DNA from: Brucella grignonensis
GTDB lineage: Bacteria; Pseudomonadota; Alphaproteobacteria; Rhizobiales; Rhizobiaceae
Length of the DNA: 64,000 nucleotides
Direction: 5' to 3'
Assembly (NCBI RefSeq): GCF_002252505.1
Contig: NZ_NNRL01000169.1
Location: 149,065-213,064 of the forward strand
Each line of letters begins with the position of its first letter. Positions within the stretch are counted from its first letter, which is position 1. Positions 19,354-28,546 of this stretch are shown piece after piece. The notes under the pieces were generated by a model. It was not told where the DNA came from and did not search any database. It saw only the letters and a list, made by a program, of their open reading frames with translations. The translations under genes and the position numbers were made by a program.

Positions 19354-22300
19354 ATGTTTGATCCGATAGGCGGTTTCAACCGGATGATCGACCAATTCCT
19401 CGCTTATCTGGACACGGCGTATCGGATCGATGATCCGCGCGTGTCGGCGATGAGACGGAAGCTTCTGACCACGCCCGGACAGCTCGCGCTCGACCCGATC
19501 TTCGAGACAGTTCCACGCTACGAACCCATCGGATACGGACTCGAGGGGTTAATCGATGACTCCGAAGGTCGGCTCCCCCATTTTTCACGGATAGAGCGGC
19601 AGGCCTTCGTGGAACTTGCACTTTCCGGCCTCTTCGACCGGGACAGGTCAAGCCGGGCGATCAAGGGAGCCTACGCACCCTACCTCCATCAGGTCGAGAT
19701 GCTGGAAAAGGGTTCACGCGACGGAACGCCCGGCATCGTCACCTCGGGCACGGGTTCCGGCAAGACGGAATCCTTCATGCTGCCAATCCTCGCTCAGCTT
19801 GCACGAGAAGCCACGTCTTGGCCCGCACCCCTGCAGGGTCTTGATGACGACTGGCTCAAAGAAGGTGCCAGATTCCAATACCACCGCAGGAATGAGCACC
19901 CCGACAGGCCCAAGGCGGTCCGCGCGCTCGTCCTCTATCCGCTCAACGCACTCGTTGAGGATCAGATGGTGCGCTTGCGCAAGGCGCTCGATTCCGACGA
20001 TGCACAGGATGTCATGGCGCGCCACTTCAACGGAAACCGTATCTTCTTCGGCCGATACACGGGCAAATCCCCGGCCAAGGGGTTTCTGCGCCATCCGCGC
20101 AAGAGCAAGGACAAGGCATGGAAGAAGCGAAAGGAGCGCGCACGCAAGGAGCTGAAGACCGAGCTGCAGCGCTACCAGTCCATCCAGCAGAGGCTCGCTG
20201 CCGAGGGTGATCCCGATCTGCGTTATATCTTCCCCACGACCGGCGGCGCCGAACTGATCTCGCGCTGGGACATGCAGGCAACCCCGCCGGACATCCTTGT
20301 CACCAACCAGTCGATCCTGAATGCGATGCTGGTGCGTGAGGTTGATGACCCGATTCTGTCGCAGACCCGTGCATGGCTTATGGAGAATGAGGACGCGCGC
20401 TTCTTCCTCGTGCTTGACGAGTTGCACCTTATCCGCGGATCCGCGGGTGCTGAAATGGCCGGATTGCTCAAGGTGCTTCTCGAGCGGCTCGGCCTGACCG
20501 ACCCAGCCCACGCCCACAAACTGCGCATTCTTGCCTCGTCAGCGTCGCTGCCGATGGACGAGGAGAACGCTCCTGCCAGCATCGACTACCTGAAGAACAT
20601 GTTCGGCGACGCTGGAATGGCCCGGGCGCACGACATCGATGAGGCCTGGAGAAAGAGCGTCGTCACAGGCCGCCCGATCGAAGTCCAGCGTCCCAAGGCA
20701 ATGCCCTCGCGCGAAACCCTCGCCAATCTCGCACGCGCGTTGGAAGAGCTGGATCATCGCAGAAACCCCCGCGAACTCTTCGACTGCTTCCTCGCAGCGG
20801 CCGCGAGCATCCCCGGCGTTGCCGGAAAGACCCCGGCCACTATGCTGGAGGAAGCCACGGCGACTGCGGCTGCGATGCTCGACTTCGCGCTTCAGAACCC
20901 CGAAAGGCCTGGAGCCAAGCTCCCTCGCACTATCTCAGACATCGGCAATGCCCTGTTCCACGCCGACGACAGGCTGGCCGTCCGCGGTCTGCTAGCGCTT
21001 CGCGCCATCCCTGACCTTCCTGCAACCGTACTGCCAGCCGAACTCGCTCTGAAGCGTGCAACCGTCGCGGCGCTGCCCGGCTTCAGGATGCACTGCTTCG
21101 TCCGCAATATCGAAGGCCTGTTCGCGTCCATCCGCTGGGACGATGACGGTGCCGTAGTCTGGGGCGCACCCAGCATCGAGCGTGGCCAGAATTATGATGG
21201 GGAAAGCGACCAGGAAGGCCGCAAGCGGCTTTTCGAGATGCTCTACTGCGAGGCGTGTGGCGATCTCTATCTGGGCGGGAAACGCGGGGAGACGGATCCC
21301 GGCTCGTCAAGCAGGGTCTCGCTTCTCCCGGCTCCGCAGGAACTCGAAAAGCTTCCCGAAAGCGCGTCCTCCATACGATTCGAGGATGCCAGCTTCCGCG
21401 AATTCGCCCTCTTCTGGCCAAGCCAAGTGCAGCCCGAAGTCGAGATTCGCACTGGCAGGACACCGTATCGCTGGACACTGGGATATCTCAATCCGCGAAC
21501 GGGTGTCGTGAGCGACAAGGAAGAGAAGGGTGACGTGCCCGGCCATCTGCTTCGCTGGTCAGGCACTGACGGGTTCCAAAGCCGCACGGTCGAAGAAGGC
21601 GGCACTGCGGTGCCGTTCTGCTGCGCCAAATGCGGAACCGACTATTCCGGGCGTTTTCGCCAGGCGAACTCCAAGAGACGGGAAGGTCGCCTGTCGCCCA
21701 TCCGAAGCTTCAGAACTGGTTTCGGCAAGACCTCCCAGCTTCTCGCTACCGAACTGGTCGCCTCTCTGAAGGCGCAGGACGGCGACGGCAAGCTCGTCGC
21801 ATTCTCCGACAGCCGCGAGGATGCGGCAAACCTGGCTCTGGAGGTCGAGGTTCAGCACCAGCGCGACCTGCGCCGCGAAATCCTCATCTCTGCGGCGACC
21901 CGCATTGCGCGCGACCACACCTACGGTGCCGAAGACGAGGCCGAGTACCAGCGTCTCAAGGACGAGATCTTTGCGCTGATGTCCGAAGACAAGGATGCCG
22001 ACCATCTCCAGCCACGCCTCAAGGCCCTCAGGAAGAGCAAGGAGGCAGCCGGCCATCCTCCGAGCATCCCGTTGAAAGAACTCTTCGAGTTCGAGCGCGA
22101 CAAGGTCGGCAACCTGACGCGTCCGATCCTGACGGAACTCATGAAGCTTGGCTCCACCCCAGTCGAGGGCGCAGACACGGAGCTCAACCGCATAAACAAG
22201 CGCCACGCCTGGTACGAGTTTTTCGAAAGGGATGGAAACGATCAGATATCGTGGAAGCACGATGTTCCCGAGGAGCAGCTCAAGCTGATCCGGAAGGCGC

Positions 22301-25227
22301 GCGAAAAGGTCCAGGACGATCAGCCGCTGGACGCGACAGACCTCCTGTTCAGCAAGACATACTTTGCGCTCGAGGAGACCGGGCTTGGATGGCCGAGCTT
22401 CTATGGCTCCGAGGAATACACGCCCGAGAAATCGCGCGACGATGCGATGCTGCGCATTTTCGCAGACGCATACCGGATAACGCCCAACCAGTTCCAGGAC
22501 GTGACTCGCAATGCCTGGAGGAACGCGTTCGACATGCTCGGAAGGGGCGACAACAAGTTCCGCCGCCTGATGGAGAAGATCCTCCAGCATCCGGAGCAGG
22601 AGTGCAAAGATTTCCTCGACAAGCTCCGCACCACGCTCGGACAGAACCGAGGCGATGGATCGATCGACATCAGTAAGCTGTTCTTCCGCGCTGCCGATCC
22701 GGCCGGAGCCGCCTGGCGGTGCAAGCGCTGCGGCCGCGTTCATCTCCACTCCGGGTTCGGACGCTGCACGAGATGCGGAGAAACCCTCACCCGTCCCGAG
22801 GATCTGACGGCCTCGAAGATATCTGGAGAGAACTTCCTCGGCCGCAGGGTGATGCGCGCGATCTCGAGCGACGAGCCGCACTTCAGGCTCAAATGCGAGG
22901 AGCTTACAGGCCAGACAAGCGATCCGGCCGAGCGGCTGCAGCAGTTCAAGGGCGTGTTTGTCAAGGAGGACAACGAGAATGACGAGGACTTCCGCTGGCG
23001 GAGGCTCTTCGACACGGCTGATCTGCTTTCCGTCACGACGACCATGGAAGTGGGCGTCGACATCGGATCCCTGCAGGCTGTCTATCAGGCCAACATGCCC
23101 CCGCAGCGGTTCAACTACCAGCAGCGCGTGGGTCGTGCCGGCCGCCGGGGGCAGGCCTTCTCGACGGTTTTGACCGTCTGTCGCAGCAAGAGCCATGACA
23201 TTCACTACTTCCATAACCCGATCGAGATCACAGGATCGGCTCCGCCGCCGCCGTTCATCACGACGGGACTGACGGACATTCCGTCCCGCCTGCTCCGCAA
23301 GTTCTGGCTGGTCGAAGCCTTCCGCATCCTGCGCGAGGAATCCGGCGGGACATGGGCTGGCGACGATGTGGTTCCCGGCGACATCCACGGCGAGTTTCTC
23401 TACTGCAGGGAATACTTCAGAGATGACATGAACTGGCGGGATCGGTTGGCTGACGCACTGGAGCGGACCAATCATCGGGGTATCCGTCTCGCGACGATCC
23501 TAGCCGCGGTGTCCGGCTGCGATCTGAAGACGATCATCGAGAAGGTCTCGGCAGACGCCGTTCTTGCCCAGATTGACGGTCTCAAGGAGGAATTCAGGCA
23601 GCAGGAGGTGGGCATCGCTGCGGCGCTTGCCGAACGCGGGCTGCTGCCGCTATACGGCATGCCAACGCGGTCGCGGAACCTCTACGTGGAGCTGAAGAAA
23701 GCGAACGGGAAGGGGAACTTCGAGGCCGAGTGGGACACCATCGACCGCGACCAGGACATGGCGATCTTCGATTTCGCGCCCGGAAGCGTGCGCACACGGG
23801 AGAAGCTTCGCCACCGCTGCATCGGGTTCACAGGCGTGCTGCTCGATCCTGATCAGCATGCAACGAGCTTCGATGTCCCGGTGGAACCGATCTCCGACTG
23901 GAGGAAAGACAACTTCCACCTCCGCTTCTGCAGCCAGTGCGGCGCGTGGAGCAGAGGCACCGAACGTACCGTTGCCTGCCATGCCTGCGGCGCGCCTTTG
24001 ACCGACTCCGGGATCCGGTGCATCACACCCGCGGCCTACCGTACGGAACTCATCCCCACGGACGAGAACCTTGCCGCCAAGGTCGGCCAGCGCATGACGC
24101 TCGCGAGCCTCGGCAAGCCCGACAAACAGAAGACCGACGCAAATCTCAGCGTCAACTTCGCGGAGCAGTCCGAGATATTCCTCGTCAATCCGGGTTTCAG
24201 GGATGATTCGGACTTCATGGGCTTCGAGGTGCAGGAGGTAGTCGACAACAACGCCCAGCGCATCTGGTGGTGGGCGGACAAGCCGCTTCTAAGGCTTTCG
24301 GGACAGGCCATCGCCACGGATGCTCTCGCCGACGACCAGAACGGTCGCTACAGGGCCGTCGAAGAAGCGCCCGTCAGCGCCTGGCTCGCCTCCACCAAGG
24401 TCACCAACTCGCTGCAGATCGGCCCCGTGGAGCTCAATCCGAACCTCCGGCTGCTCGACATGGACATCGGCCTCTCCTTGGGCCGCCGCGACCGGTCCCG
24501 CACAAGTGTTCGCGCCGCGGCGATATCGGCGACCGAGATCCTCGTCCAGCGGGCCGCCCTAGACCTCGACATCGCACCGGAGGAGTTCGACGCGCTCCCG
24601 CCGAACATCATGGTCTCTCCAAGCGGGGAGCGCCTGCCATATCTCCAGATATCGGACGCGCTGCCGAACGGCTCCGGCTTCTGCCGACACCTACTGGGCG
24701 ACAGCACCATTCCGGTCTCTACCCTGATCGGCAGTATCCTCGATGAGGACACCGCATGGCCGAGAATCGACGTGGCCAACGCCGATCATATGAAGCGGTG
24801 CGGAACTTCCTGCTACAGGTGCTTGCAGAGGTACAACAACAGGAACTTCCACGGCCTGCTCGACTGGCGATTGGGACTGGCGTATCTTAGAGCGATCGCC
24901 GATCCGACCTATGACGCTGGGTTCGACGGAAATTTCAGATACTTCGAGATCGCCGACTGGACAGTGAGCTCAATCGACCTTGCGCAGCAGACTAAGACTT
25001 TTATTCCTGGAAATACGGTCGATCACGTCAAGGGAAGGAAAGATATTCCCATCTTTTCGCTCGATGATGGGAACACTAAATGGGGCGTCGTCGTACACCC
25101 GCTCTGGGATGCGCGACAGCTATTCGATCGTCTGGAACTCGATAGAAACTACGTCCCCGTCGACAGCTTCGAATTGTCCAGACGTCCGCTTCACGTTCTG
25201 GAAAGAGCGCGCGCTGCTGCAAAGTGA
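19354..25227 (+). CDS. druE: Druantia helicase DruE with DUF1998 domain
   Basis: 1957-residue superfamily 2 helicase. Walker A is SGTGSGKTES at 131-140; the DEAH-type box reads DELH near 356; SVTTTMEVGVDIG and QRVGRAGRRGQ (near 1258-1268) are motifs V and VI. The two RecA lobes are separated by about 700 residues, far more than in ordinary helicases. Cysteine pairs suggest several zinc sites: CEACG near 632, CCAKCG near 756, CKRCG with CTRCG near 1123, and CSQCG with CHACG near 1527. The C-terminal DUF1998 signature CGTSCYRCLQRY starts near 1816. Size and domain order match DruE, the hallmark of Druantia. In DISARM the helicase and DUF1998 parts are separate genes, which argues against that system. 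Confidence 0.88.
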   Translation: MFDPIGGFNRMIDQFLAYLDTAYRIDDPRVSAMRRKLLTTPGQLALDPIFETVPRYEPIGYGLEGLIDDSEGRLPHFSRIERQAFVELALSGLFDRDRSSRAIKGAYAPYLHQVEMLEKGSRDGTPGIVTSGTGSGKTESFMLPILAQLAREATSWPAPLQGLDDDWLKEGARFQYHRRNEHPDRPKAVRALVLYPLNALVEDQMVRLRKALDSDDAQDVMARHFNGNRIFFGRYTGKSPAKGFLRHPRKSKDKAWKKRKERARKELKTELQRYQSIQQRLAAEGDPDLRYIFPTTGGAELISRWDMQATPPDILVTNQSILNAMLVREVDDPILSQTRAWLMENEDARFFLVLDELHLIRGSAGAEMAGLLKVLLERLGLTDPAHAHKLRILASSASLPMDEENAPASIDYLKNMFGDAGMARAHDIDEAWRKSVVTGRPIEVQRPKAMPSRETLANLARALEELDHRRNPRELFDCFLAAAASIPGVAGKTPATMLEEATATAAAMLDFALQNPERPGAKLPRTISDIGNALFHADDRLAVRGLLALRAIPDLPATVLPAELALKRATVAALPGFRMHCFVRNIEGLFASIRWDDDGAVVWGAPSIERGQNYDGESDQEGRKRLFEMLYCEACGDLYLGGKRGETDPGSSSRVSLLPAPQELEKLPESASSIRFEDASFREFALFWPSQVQPEVEIRTGRTPYRWTLGYLNPRTGVVSDKEEKGDVPGHLLRWSGTDGFQSRTVEEGGTAVPFCCAKCGTDYSGRFRQANSKRREGRLSPIRSFRTGFGKTSQLLATELVASLKAQDGDGKLVAFSDSREDAANLALEVEVQHQRDLRREILISAATRIARDHTYGAEDEAEYQRLKDEIFALMSEDKDADHLQPRLKALRKSKEAAGHPPSIPLKELFEFERDKVGNLTRPILTELMKLGSTPVEGADTELNRINKRHAWYEFFERDGNDQISWKHDVPEEQLKLIRKAREKVQDDQPLDATDLLFSKTYFALEETGLGWPSFYGSEEYTPEKSRDDAMLRIFADAYRITPNQFQDVTRNAWRNAFDMLGRGDNKFRRLMEKILQHPEQECKDFLDKLRTTLGQNRGDGSIDISKLFFRAADPAGAAWRCKRCGRVHLHSGFGRCTRCGETLTRPEDLTASKISGENFLGRRVMRAISSDEPHFRLKCEELTGQTSDPAERLQQFKGVFVKEDNENDEDFRWRRLFDTADLLSVTTTMEVGVDIGSLQAVYQANMPPQRFNYQQRVGRAGRRGQAFSTVLTVCRSKSHDIHYFHNPIEITGSAPPPPFITTGLTDIPSRLLRKFWLVEAFRILREESGGTWAGDDVVPGDIHGEFLYCREYFRDDMNWRDRLADALERTNHRGIRLATILAAVSGCDLKTIIEKVSADAVLAQIDGLKEEFRQQEVGIAAALAERGLLPLYGMPTRSRNLYVELKKANGKGNFEAEWDTIDRDQDMAIFDFAPGSVRTREKLRHRCIGFTGVLLDPDQHATSFDVPVEPISDWRKDNFHLRFCSQCGAWSRGTERTVACHACGAPLTDSGIRCITPAAYRTELIPTDENLAAKVGQRMTLASLGKPDKQKTDANLSVNFAEQSEIFLVNPGFRDDSDFMGFEVQEVVDNNAQRIWWWADKPLLRLSGQAIATDALADDQNGRYRAVEEAPVSAWLASTKVTNSLQIGPVELNPNLRLLDMDIGLSLGRRDRSRTSVRAAAISATEILVQRAALDLDIAPEEFDALPPNIMVSPSGERLPYLQISDALPNGSGFCRHLLGDSTIPVSTLIGSILDEDTAWPRIDVANADHMKRCGTSCYRCLQRYNNRNFHGLLDWRLGLAYLRAIADPTYDAGFDGNFRYFEIADWTVSSIDLAQQTKTFIPGNTVDHVKGRKDIPIFSLDDGNTKWGVVVHPLWDARQLFDRLELDRNYVPVDSFELSRRPLHVLERARAAAK

Positions 25228-25664
25228 GCGTTTCGGTATTCTACATTCCTCTATGGTCGAAGCGATCTTTTCCACGATCGCTTCGACCGTCTCATGCTCC
25301 CAGGATCGAAGGATTGTCCAGCCGATCTCGATGAGGTGGTCGCAGACCCTCCTGTCACGCGCGCGATTGCGTTCGATTTTCTCCAACCAAATCCGGTATT
25401 CTTTTTGACCGATGGTGGATGGATGTTGCATCCATGCCAGAAGCAGCCATCGAGAAAGATCGCGATGTTCAAGCTGGGAAAGGCGATGTCGCAAGTAATG
25501 CGCTTCATTCTGGGAACGGGATAATGCACCCGATAGCGGAACCCTTTTCCATAGAGTTGCGATCTGATTGATGCCTCGAATTGATTATCGCGCCTTCGTG
25601 TGCGTTGCATGCGTCGGCGAACAGATGGCATTGCTTTGAAGTCCATGGGTTTTCCATATGCCAT
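25120..25664 (-). pseudogene. vsr: Very-short-patch mismatch endonuclease Vsr, frameshifted
   Basis: Vsr nicks next to T:G mismatches left by deamination of 5-methylcytosine and usually accompanies a C5 methyltransferase. The first frame (from ATG 25664 or 25646) gives RRDNQFEASIRSQLYGKGFRYRVH and the active-site stretch FLDGCFWHGC. The second half, EKIERNRARDRRV with TILRSWEHE, lies in another frame ending at 25120. Adding one T to the TTT run near 25395-25400 would restore NTGFWLEKIERN, the family pattern. So the gene carries a single-base deletion, or the sequence has a homopolymer error. It is convergent with druE and overlaps its last 108 bases. Confidence 0.75.
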
Positions 25665-25845
25665 CTTGATGGCGTGACGATGGCTAGGCCGAGCGAGTTT
25701 GATGGCACATGAGTCGGCCGAGTTGGCAAAAAGCGCTCATGCGTGGCGCTGCGCATCTGGATAGGTGTCTGCAACTATTGATAATGAAGGTCGTTGGCGT
25801 TGAAATGATCAGATCAGGAGCCATGTCAGTTTCATCTGGGACCGT

Positions 25846-26037
25846 TCAGACGCCGCCCTCCTTCAAGGTCGAATACTCCGCGACCAGATTGGTGAGGCCT
25901 TGCCGCAATAGACCCGTATCGGGTCGAGGATGGAGAAAGCGAATCTGCTCGAACGGCGAGACTCTGTCGAAATCCCTGCTTCGGACGATTCGAAACCCTT
26001 TCAAAAAGTGCTGCTGATAAGGAGTTTCAGTTTCTTA
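25846..26037 (-). pseudogene. Possible gene remnant, unidentified
   Basis: A minus-strand frame without a start codon ends in TGA at 25846-25848. It reads like a true protein end: FRIVRSRDFDRVSPFEQIRF, then HPRPDTGLLRQGLTNL. Around it, between vsr and the HNH gene, nothing else looks coding. I cannot name the family; it may be debris of an earlier insertion. Confidence 0.25.
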
Positions 26038-26116
26038 GCCAGTTTGCTGCAATATATCTGATAGAATTTGATGCCGTATGCGACTCTTATTTTGAAATGC
26101 AGCTGTAGATCGATGC

Positions 26117-27169
26117 TTAAGTCAGGAGGACATTGGCTCGATGGAACGACAAGTAGGCCTCCTGTCGCTCCGTGAAAACCCCGCAGTTTCGTGTACAAGC
26201 ATCACGTAAGCCAAGTCGATCGAGATCGAGTGACGCGAGCCGACGAGATATAATTACGCGCCCGCTTGCTTCGAAACTTATGAAACCGCGGTCAAACAAG
26301 CGGTCTACGTGCGGAGTGAGCAAGAGCCCATTAGCTCCATCTAAACGCTCAGTCGCAGTGGTACACACACGCCAGGGCTTGATATGGCTAGCTACGAGCA
26401 ATCTTGGATTGTCGATACCAGTTAGGCGGCAATTCGTTTCCATCTCCGATACGCGCGTCCGGAAAAGGCCTTGCCCGTAACGGGCAAGCACGAGTTGTTG
26501 CTTCGTCGTCGTATCGAGATCAGTTTGTCCGATCAGCGAATCCTCGATCAGATCATCAAGCCGCGCGAAAACCGCATTGCTGTCATCTATACTCTCCTCG
26601 ATCAAGAAGGCAGTGGAATCGACAAGCAGTTCAACAATACGCTTATTTATTTGAGCGAGATATGCTTTCTGATTTCCCTTCCCACTAACGGGATGAATTG
26701 GCGAATATTTTACCGGTAGAAGAGGCCCCAGGTCCGCAATGCGGTCCTTCGGTCGCACGGGGCTTGACAGCGACTTCCAGGCGACGGGCAGTAGCCAACC
26801 ATCACTGTTCCAGTTTTTGCCTGTGGTTTCAAAGCCAACAGGCTTCAAGGCTGGACTGGCGAAATCCTGGATGATTCCAATATGACCGATTACAGCACCG
26901 GAAAAAGACAATACTATATCGGCAGGTTCGGCAATCCTCATATTTTCGTAGAATTGACTACGTGCCCCATTTGCCTCGCGCTTGGGGGACCACAAGTAAC
27001 CACCACCAACTTCCTGTCGCATCGTCTGTTTGTGATTCACCCACCAGTAGCGCATTCGAGTCTCTGCCAATCCCAATTTACTCATTCGATCAGAGTATGT
27101 CACCAAAGTCGGGTACTCAGAGCAATATAAGATAAGTTTCCGCTTCACTTCTTCGGCGGAAATCATCAT
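26117..27169 (-). CDS. HNH endonuclease with PUA/EVE-like N-terminal domain
   Basis: About 350 residues. Start MMISAEE at 27169 has GGGAACC shortly upstream; the frame is open to 27208 and later ATGs are possible, so the start is uncertain. The N-terminal half (YWWVNHKQTMRQEVGGGYLW, SPKREANGAR, ADIVLSFSGAVIGHIGI) looks like a PUA/EVE-type fold, which in relatives binds modified bases. The C-terminal HNH_2 nuclease has CRLTGIDNPRLLVASHIKPWR, ERLDGANGLLLTPHVDRLFD and RGFISF, including the metal-binding histidines. This is the architecture of modification-dependent restriction enzymes, as inferred from the family. It is transcribed toward Druantia and is probably an independent defence gene. Confidence 0.75.
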   Translation of the reverse strand: MMISAEEVKRKLILYCSEYPTLVTYSDRMSKLGLAETRMRYWWVNHKQTMRQEVGGGYLWSPKREANGARSQFYENMRIAEPADIVLSFSGAVIGHIGIIQDFASPALKPVGFETTGKNWNSDGWLLPVAWKSLSSPVRPKDRIADLGPLLPVKYSPIHPVSGKGNQKAYLAQINKRIVELLVDSTAFLIEESIDDSNAVFARLDDLIEDSLIGQTDLDTTTKQQLVLARYGQGLFRTRVSEMETNCRLTGIDNPRLLVASHIKPWRVCTTATERLDGANGLLLTPHVDRLFDRGFISFEASGRVIISRRLASLDLDRLGLRDACTRNCGVFTERQEAYLSFHRANVLLT

Positions 27170-27288
27170 TTTTGGTTCCCGCAGCTGCCGTTCCGTTATC
27201 GGCCCCATAGCTGTCGCAGATACGGCAAGACATGATACGCATACGTGTTTTCATTGCGCTGCAGTTCAGCTGCGATGTTTAAAAACTC

Positions 27289-27333
27289 TCGTTGTGCAAA
27301 AACACATGGCAAAAGTGGGGTTTTGCCATGTGT
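27289..27333. repeat. Palindromic flank repeat, right copy
   Basis: Perfect 13-base inverted repeat ACACATGGCAAAA and its complement around a six-base loop (27302-27333), preceded by GTTGTGCAAA. It aligns in direct orientation with 12611-12655. The two copies enclose the Druantia, vsr and HNH genes. Confidence 0.6.
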
Positions 27334-28120
27334 GGCGCTGATCGCAGAATGTCGGCTTTGCGCCCAATGTCGGACGTTCGAGCTGTCGAAAAGTTTGCTG
27401 AAAGCGGTCGTTTCTCTTTTAATATTACTAGCGACCGCGAAGGGGTGTAAAGCGGATAGTTTGCTCTTTAGCAGCCTATTCGAGAAGCGGACGTCGCTTC
27501 GCGGTCGCCGTAGTTTAAGGGCATTGCTGCAATCGGTTGCGGGTCCGCCGCAAATCACATTCCGGCTGACAGCTTTGTACCCCATAGTTGCCGGACTGTA
27601 GCGGGCGAAAAGCTCATCGATTAAGCGGATCAGATTAATACCACATGCAGACCTTCTGTTTTGATTGGCAATTCATCCGAAGTGAGTTGGAATGCGAAGC
27701 AGAAGTGCTCATCCGTGAACGGAAACAGAAATTGGAACGAACGGGTTCTTTGGCCCCGTTAACATCGCGGGTTGTCAAGGTGATTGCCATGTCCTTTACG
27801 GCTAAAAAGGATTTGGATGTTCAAATACCCTTCGAAAACTTAGTCGTCGCGTCGCTGAGAATGAGAGATCTTCGAATATCGGAAAAATCACACAGAATCT
27901 TAGGGGTAGTTTGTTAAATAAGTATGTAGATATATTTTAGTAATACTTAAGATAAAATTTTAGTTAAAGATATTAATCCGGATTATAGGATTTCAAAGGA
28001 ACGAATAGATAAATAATTATTTAAATATACAACAAATAATAAGAATATAAACTATGACAGTTAACGTACTAATGCCCGTCTATAACAATAGCTACCAAAG
28101 GCTATAGCTCTTGGATGGAG
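27334..28120. other. Right margin of the defence island, largely non-coding
   Basis: Open frames on both strands at 27196-27600 look non-coding; this type of decayed sequence recurs in alphaproteobacterial spacers. From 27917 to 28080 composition becomes extremely AT-rich, in sharp contrast to both neighbours, as is typical at island borders. Only a small ORF at 27645-27917 could be real. Confidence 0.5.
27645..27917 (+). CDS. Small ORF of doubtful reality
   Basis: 90 codons from ATG 27645, with a charged start (LIRERKQKLERTG) and no similarity that I recognise. There is no clear ribosome site. It is kept only because it is the longest plausible frame between the HNH gene and ridA. Confidence 0.2.
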   Translation: MQTFCFDWQFIRSELECEAEVLIRERKQKLERTGSLAPLTSRVVKVIAMSFTAKKDLDVQIPFENLVVASLRMRDLRISEKSHRILGVVC

Positions 28121-28160
28121 AAAAACCGCCGACTGTCATCCAGTTGACGGCTTCCTTTTT
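28121..28160 (-). terminator. Rho-independent terminator of the opine operon
   Basis: Downstream of ridA on the minus strand, GCCG-tca-ACTG pairs with CAGTCGGC around the loop GATGA and is followed by TTTTT. A T run also follows on the plus strand, so it may work in both directions. Confidence 0.6.
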
Positions 28161-28189
28161 CAAAAACTCAACGAGGTTTTTTAAGTCGA

Positions 28190-28534
28190 TTATTTGTAAG
28201 CGGAAACCACGATTTCAATCAGCGTATCGCCACCCAGATCAGCAACGCCAACGGCTGCACGGGTTGGCAGCAGCGAAGGGTCAATCCATTCCTTCCAGAC
28301 CTTATCCATTTCAGGCTTCTTGTTGAGGTCTGTTACGAAGATGGTGGCTGCCAGAAGCTTGGTCTTGTCCGTGCCTGCCTGTGCCAGATAGCTGTCGAGC
28401 TTGGCGAGGATTTCGCGGGTTTGATCAGCCATATCCAGACTTTCGTCATCACAGGTGGTTCCACCGACATAGACAATGCCGTTGTGTTCGACGACGCGAT
28501 GCATGATCGGCGTCTGAATGAAACGCTCAGCCAT
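28190..28534 (-). CDS. ridA: RidA-family enamine/imine deaminase
   Basis: 114 residues, full length for the Rid family. RidA proteins hydrolyse reactive imines and enamines released by flavin oxidases and PLP enzymes. Visible features: VYVGGTTCDD in the first strand, QTREILAKLDSYLAQAGTDK helix, and LLPTRAAVGVADLGGDTLIEI, with the conserved arginine that binds the substrate carboxylate. As last gene of the leftward operon, 12 bases after the FAD subunit, it probably clears the imine made when the oxidase oxidises its secondary amine substrate. Confidence 0.88.
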   Translation of the reverse strand: MAERFIQTPIMHRVVEHNGIVYVGGTTCDDESLDMADQTREILAKLDSYLAQAGTDKTKLLAATIFVTDLNKKPEMDKVWKEWIDPSLLPTRAAVGVADLGGDTLIEIVVSAYK

Positions 28535-28546
28535 AGTTTAATCCTT

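Noticed and set aside
21559..23475. 638-codon minus-strand open frame inside druE
   Set aside because: It is opposite conserved zinc-binding and helicase segments of druE and has no ribosome site or domain.
13019..25227. DISARM as an alternative name for the methylase/helicase operon
   Set aside because: In DISARM the helicase and DUF1998 proteins are separate and a phospholipase-D gene is usual. Here both parts are in one 1957-residue protein and no such nuclease is present.
27196..27601. Overlapping frames on both strands, 118-129 codons
   Set aside because: Neither has a ribosome site, and the region looks like decayed spacer sequence containing the palindromic repeat.
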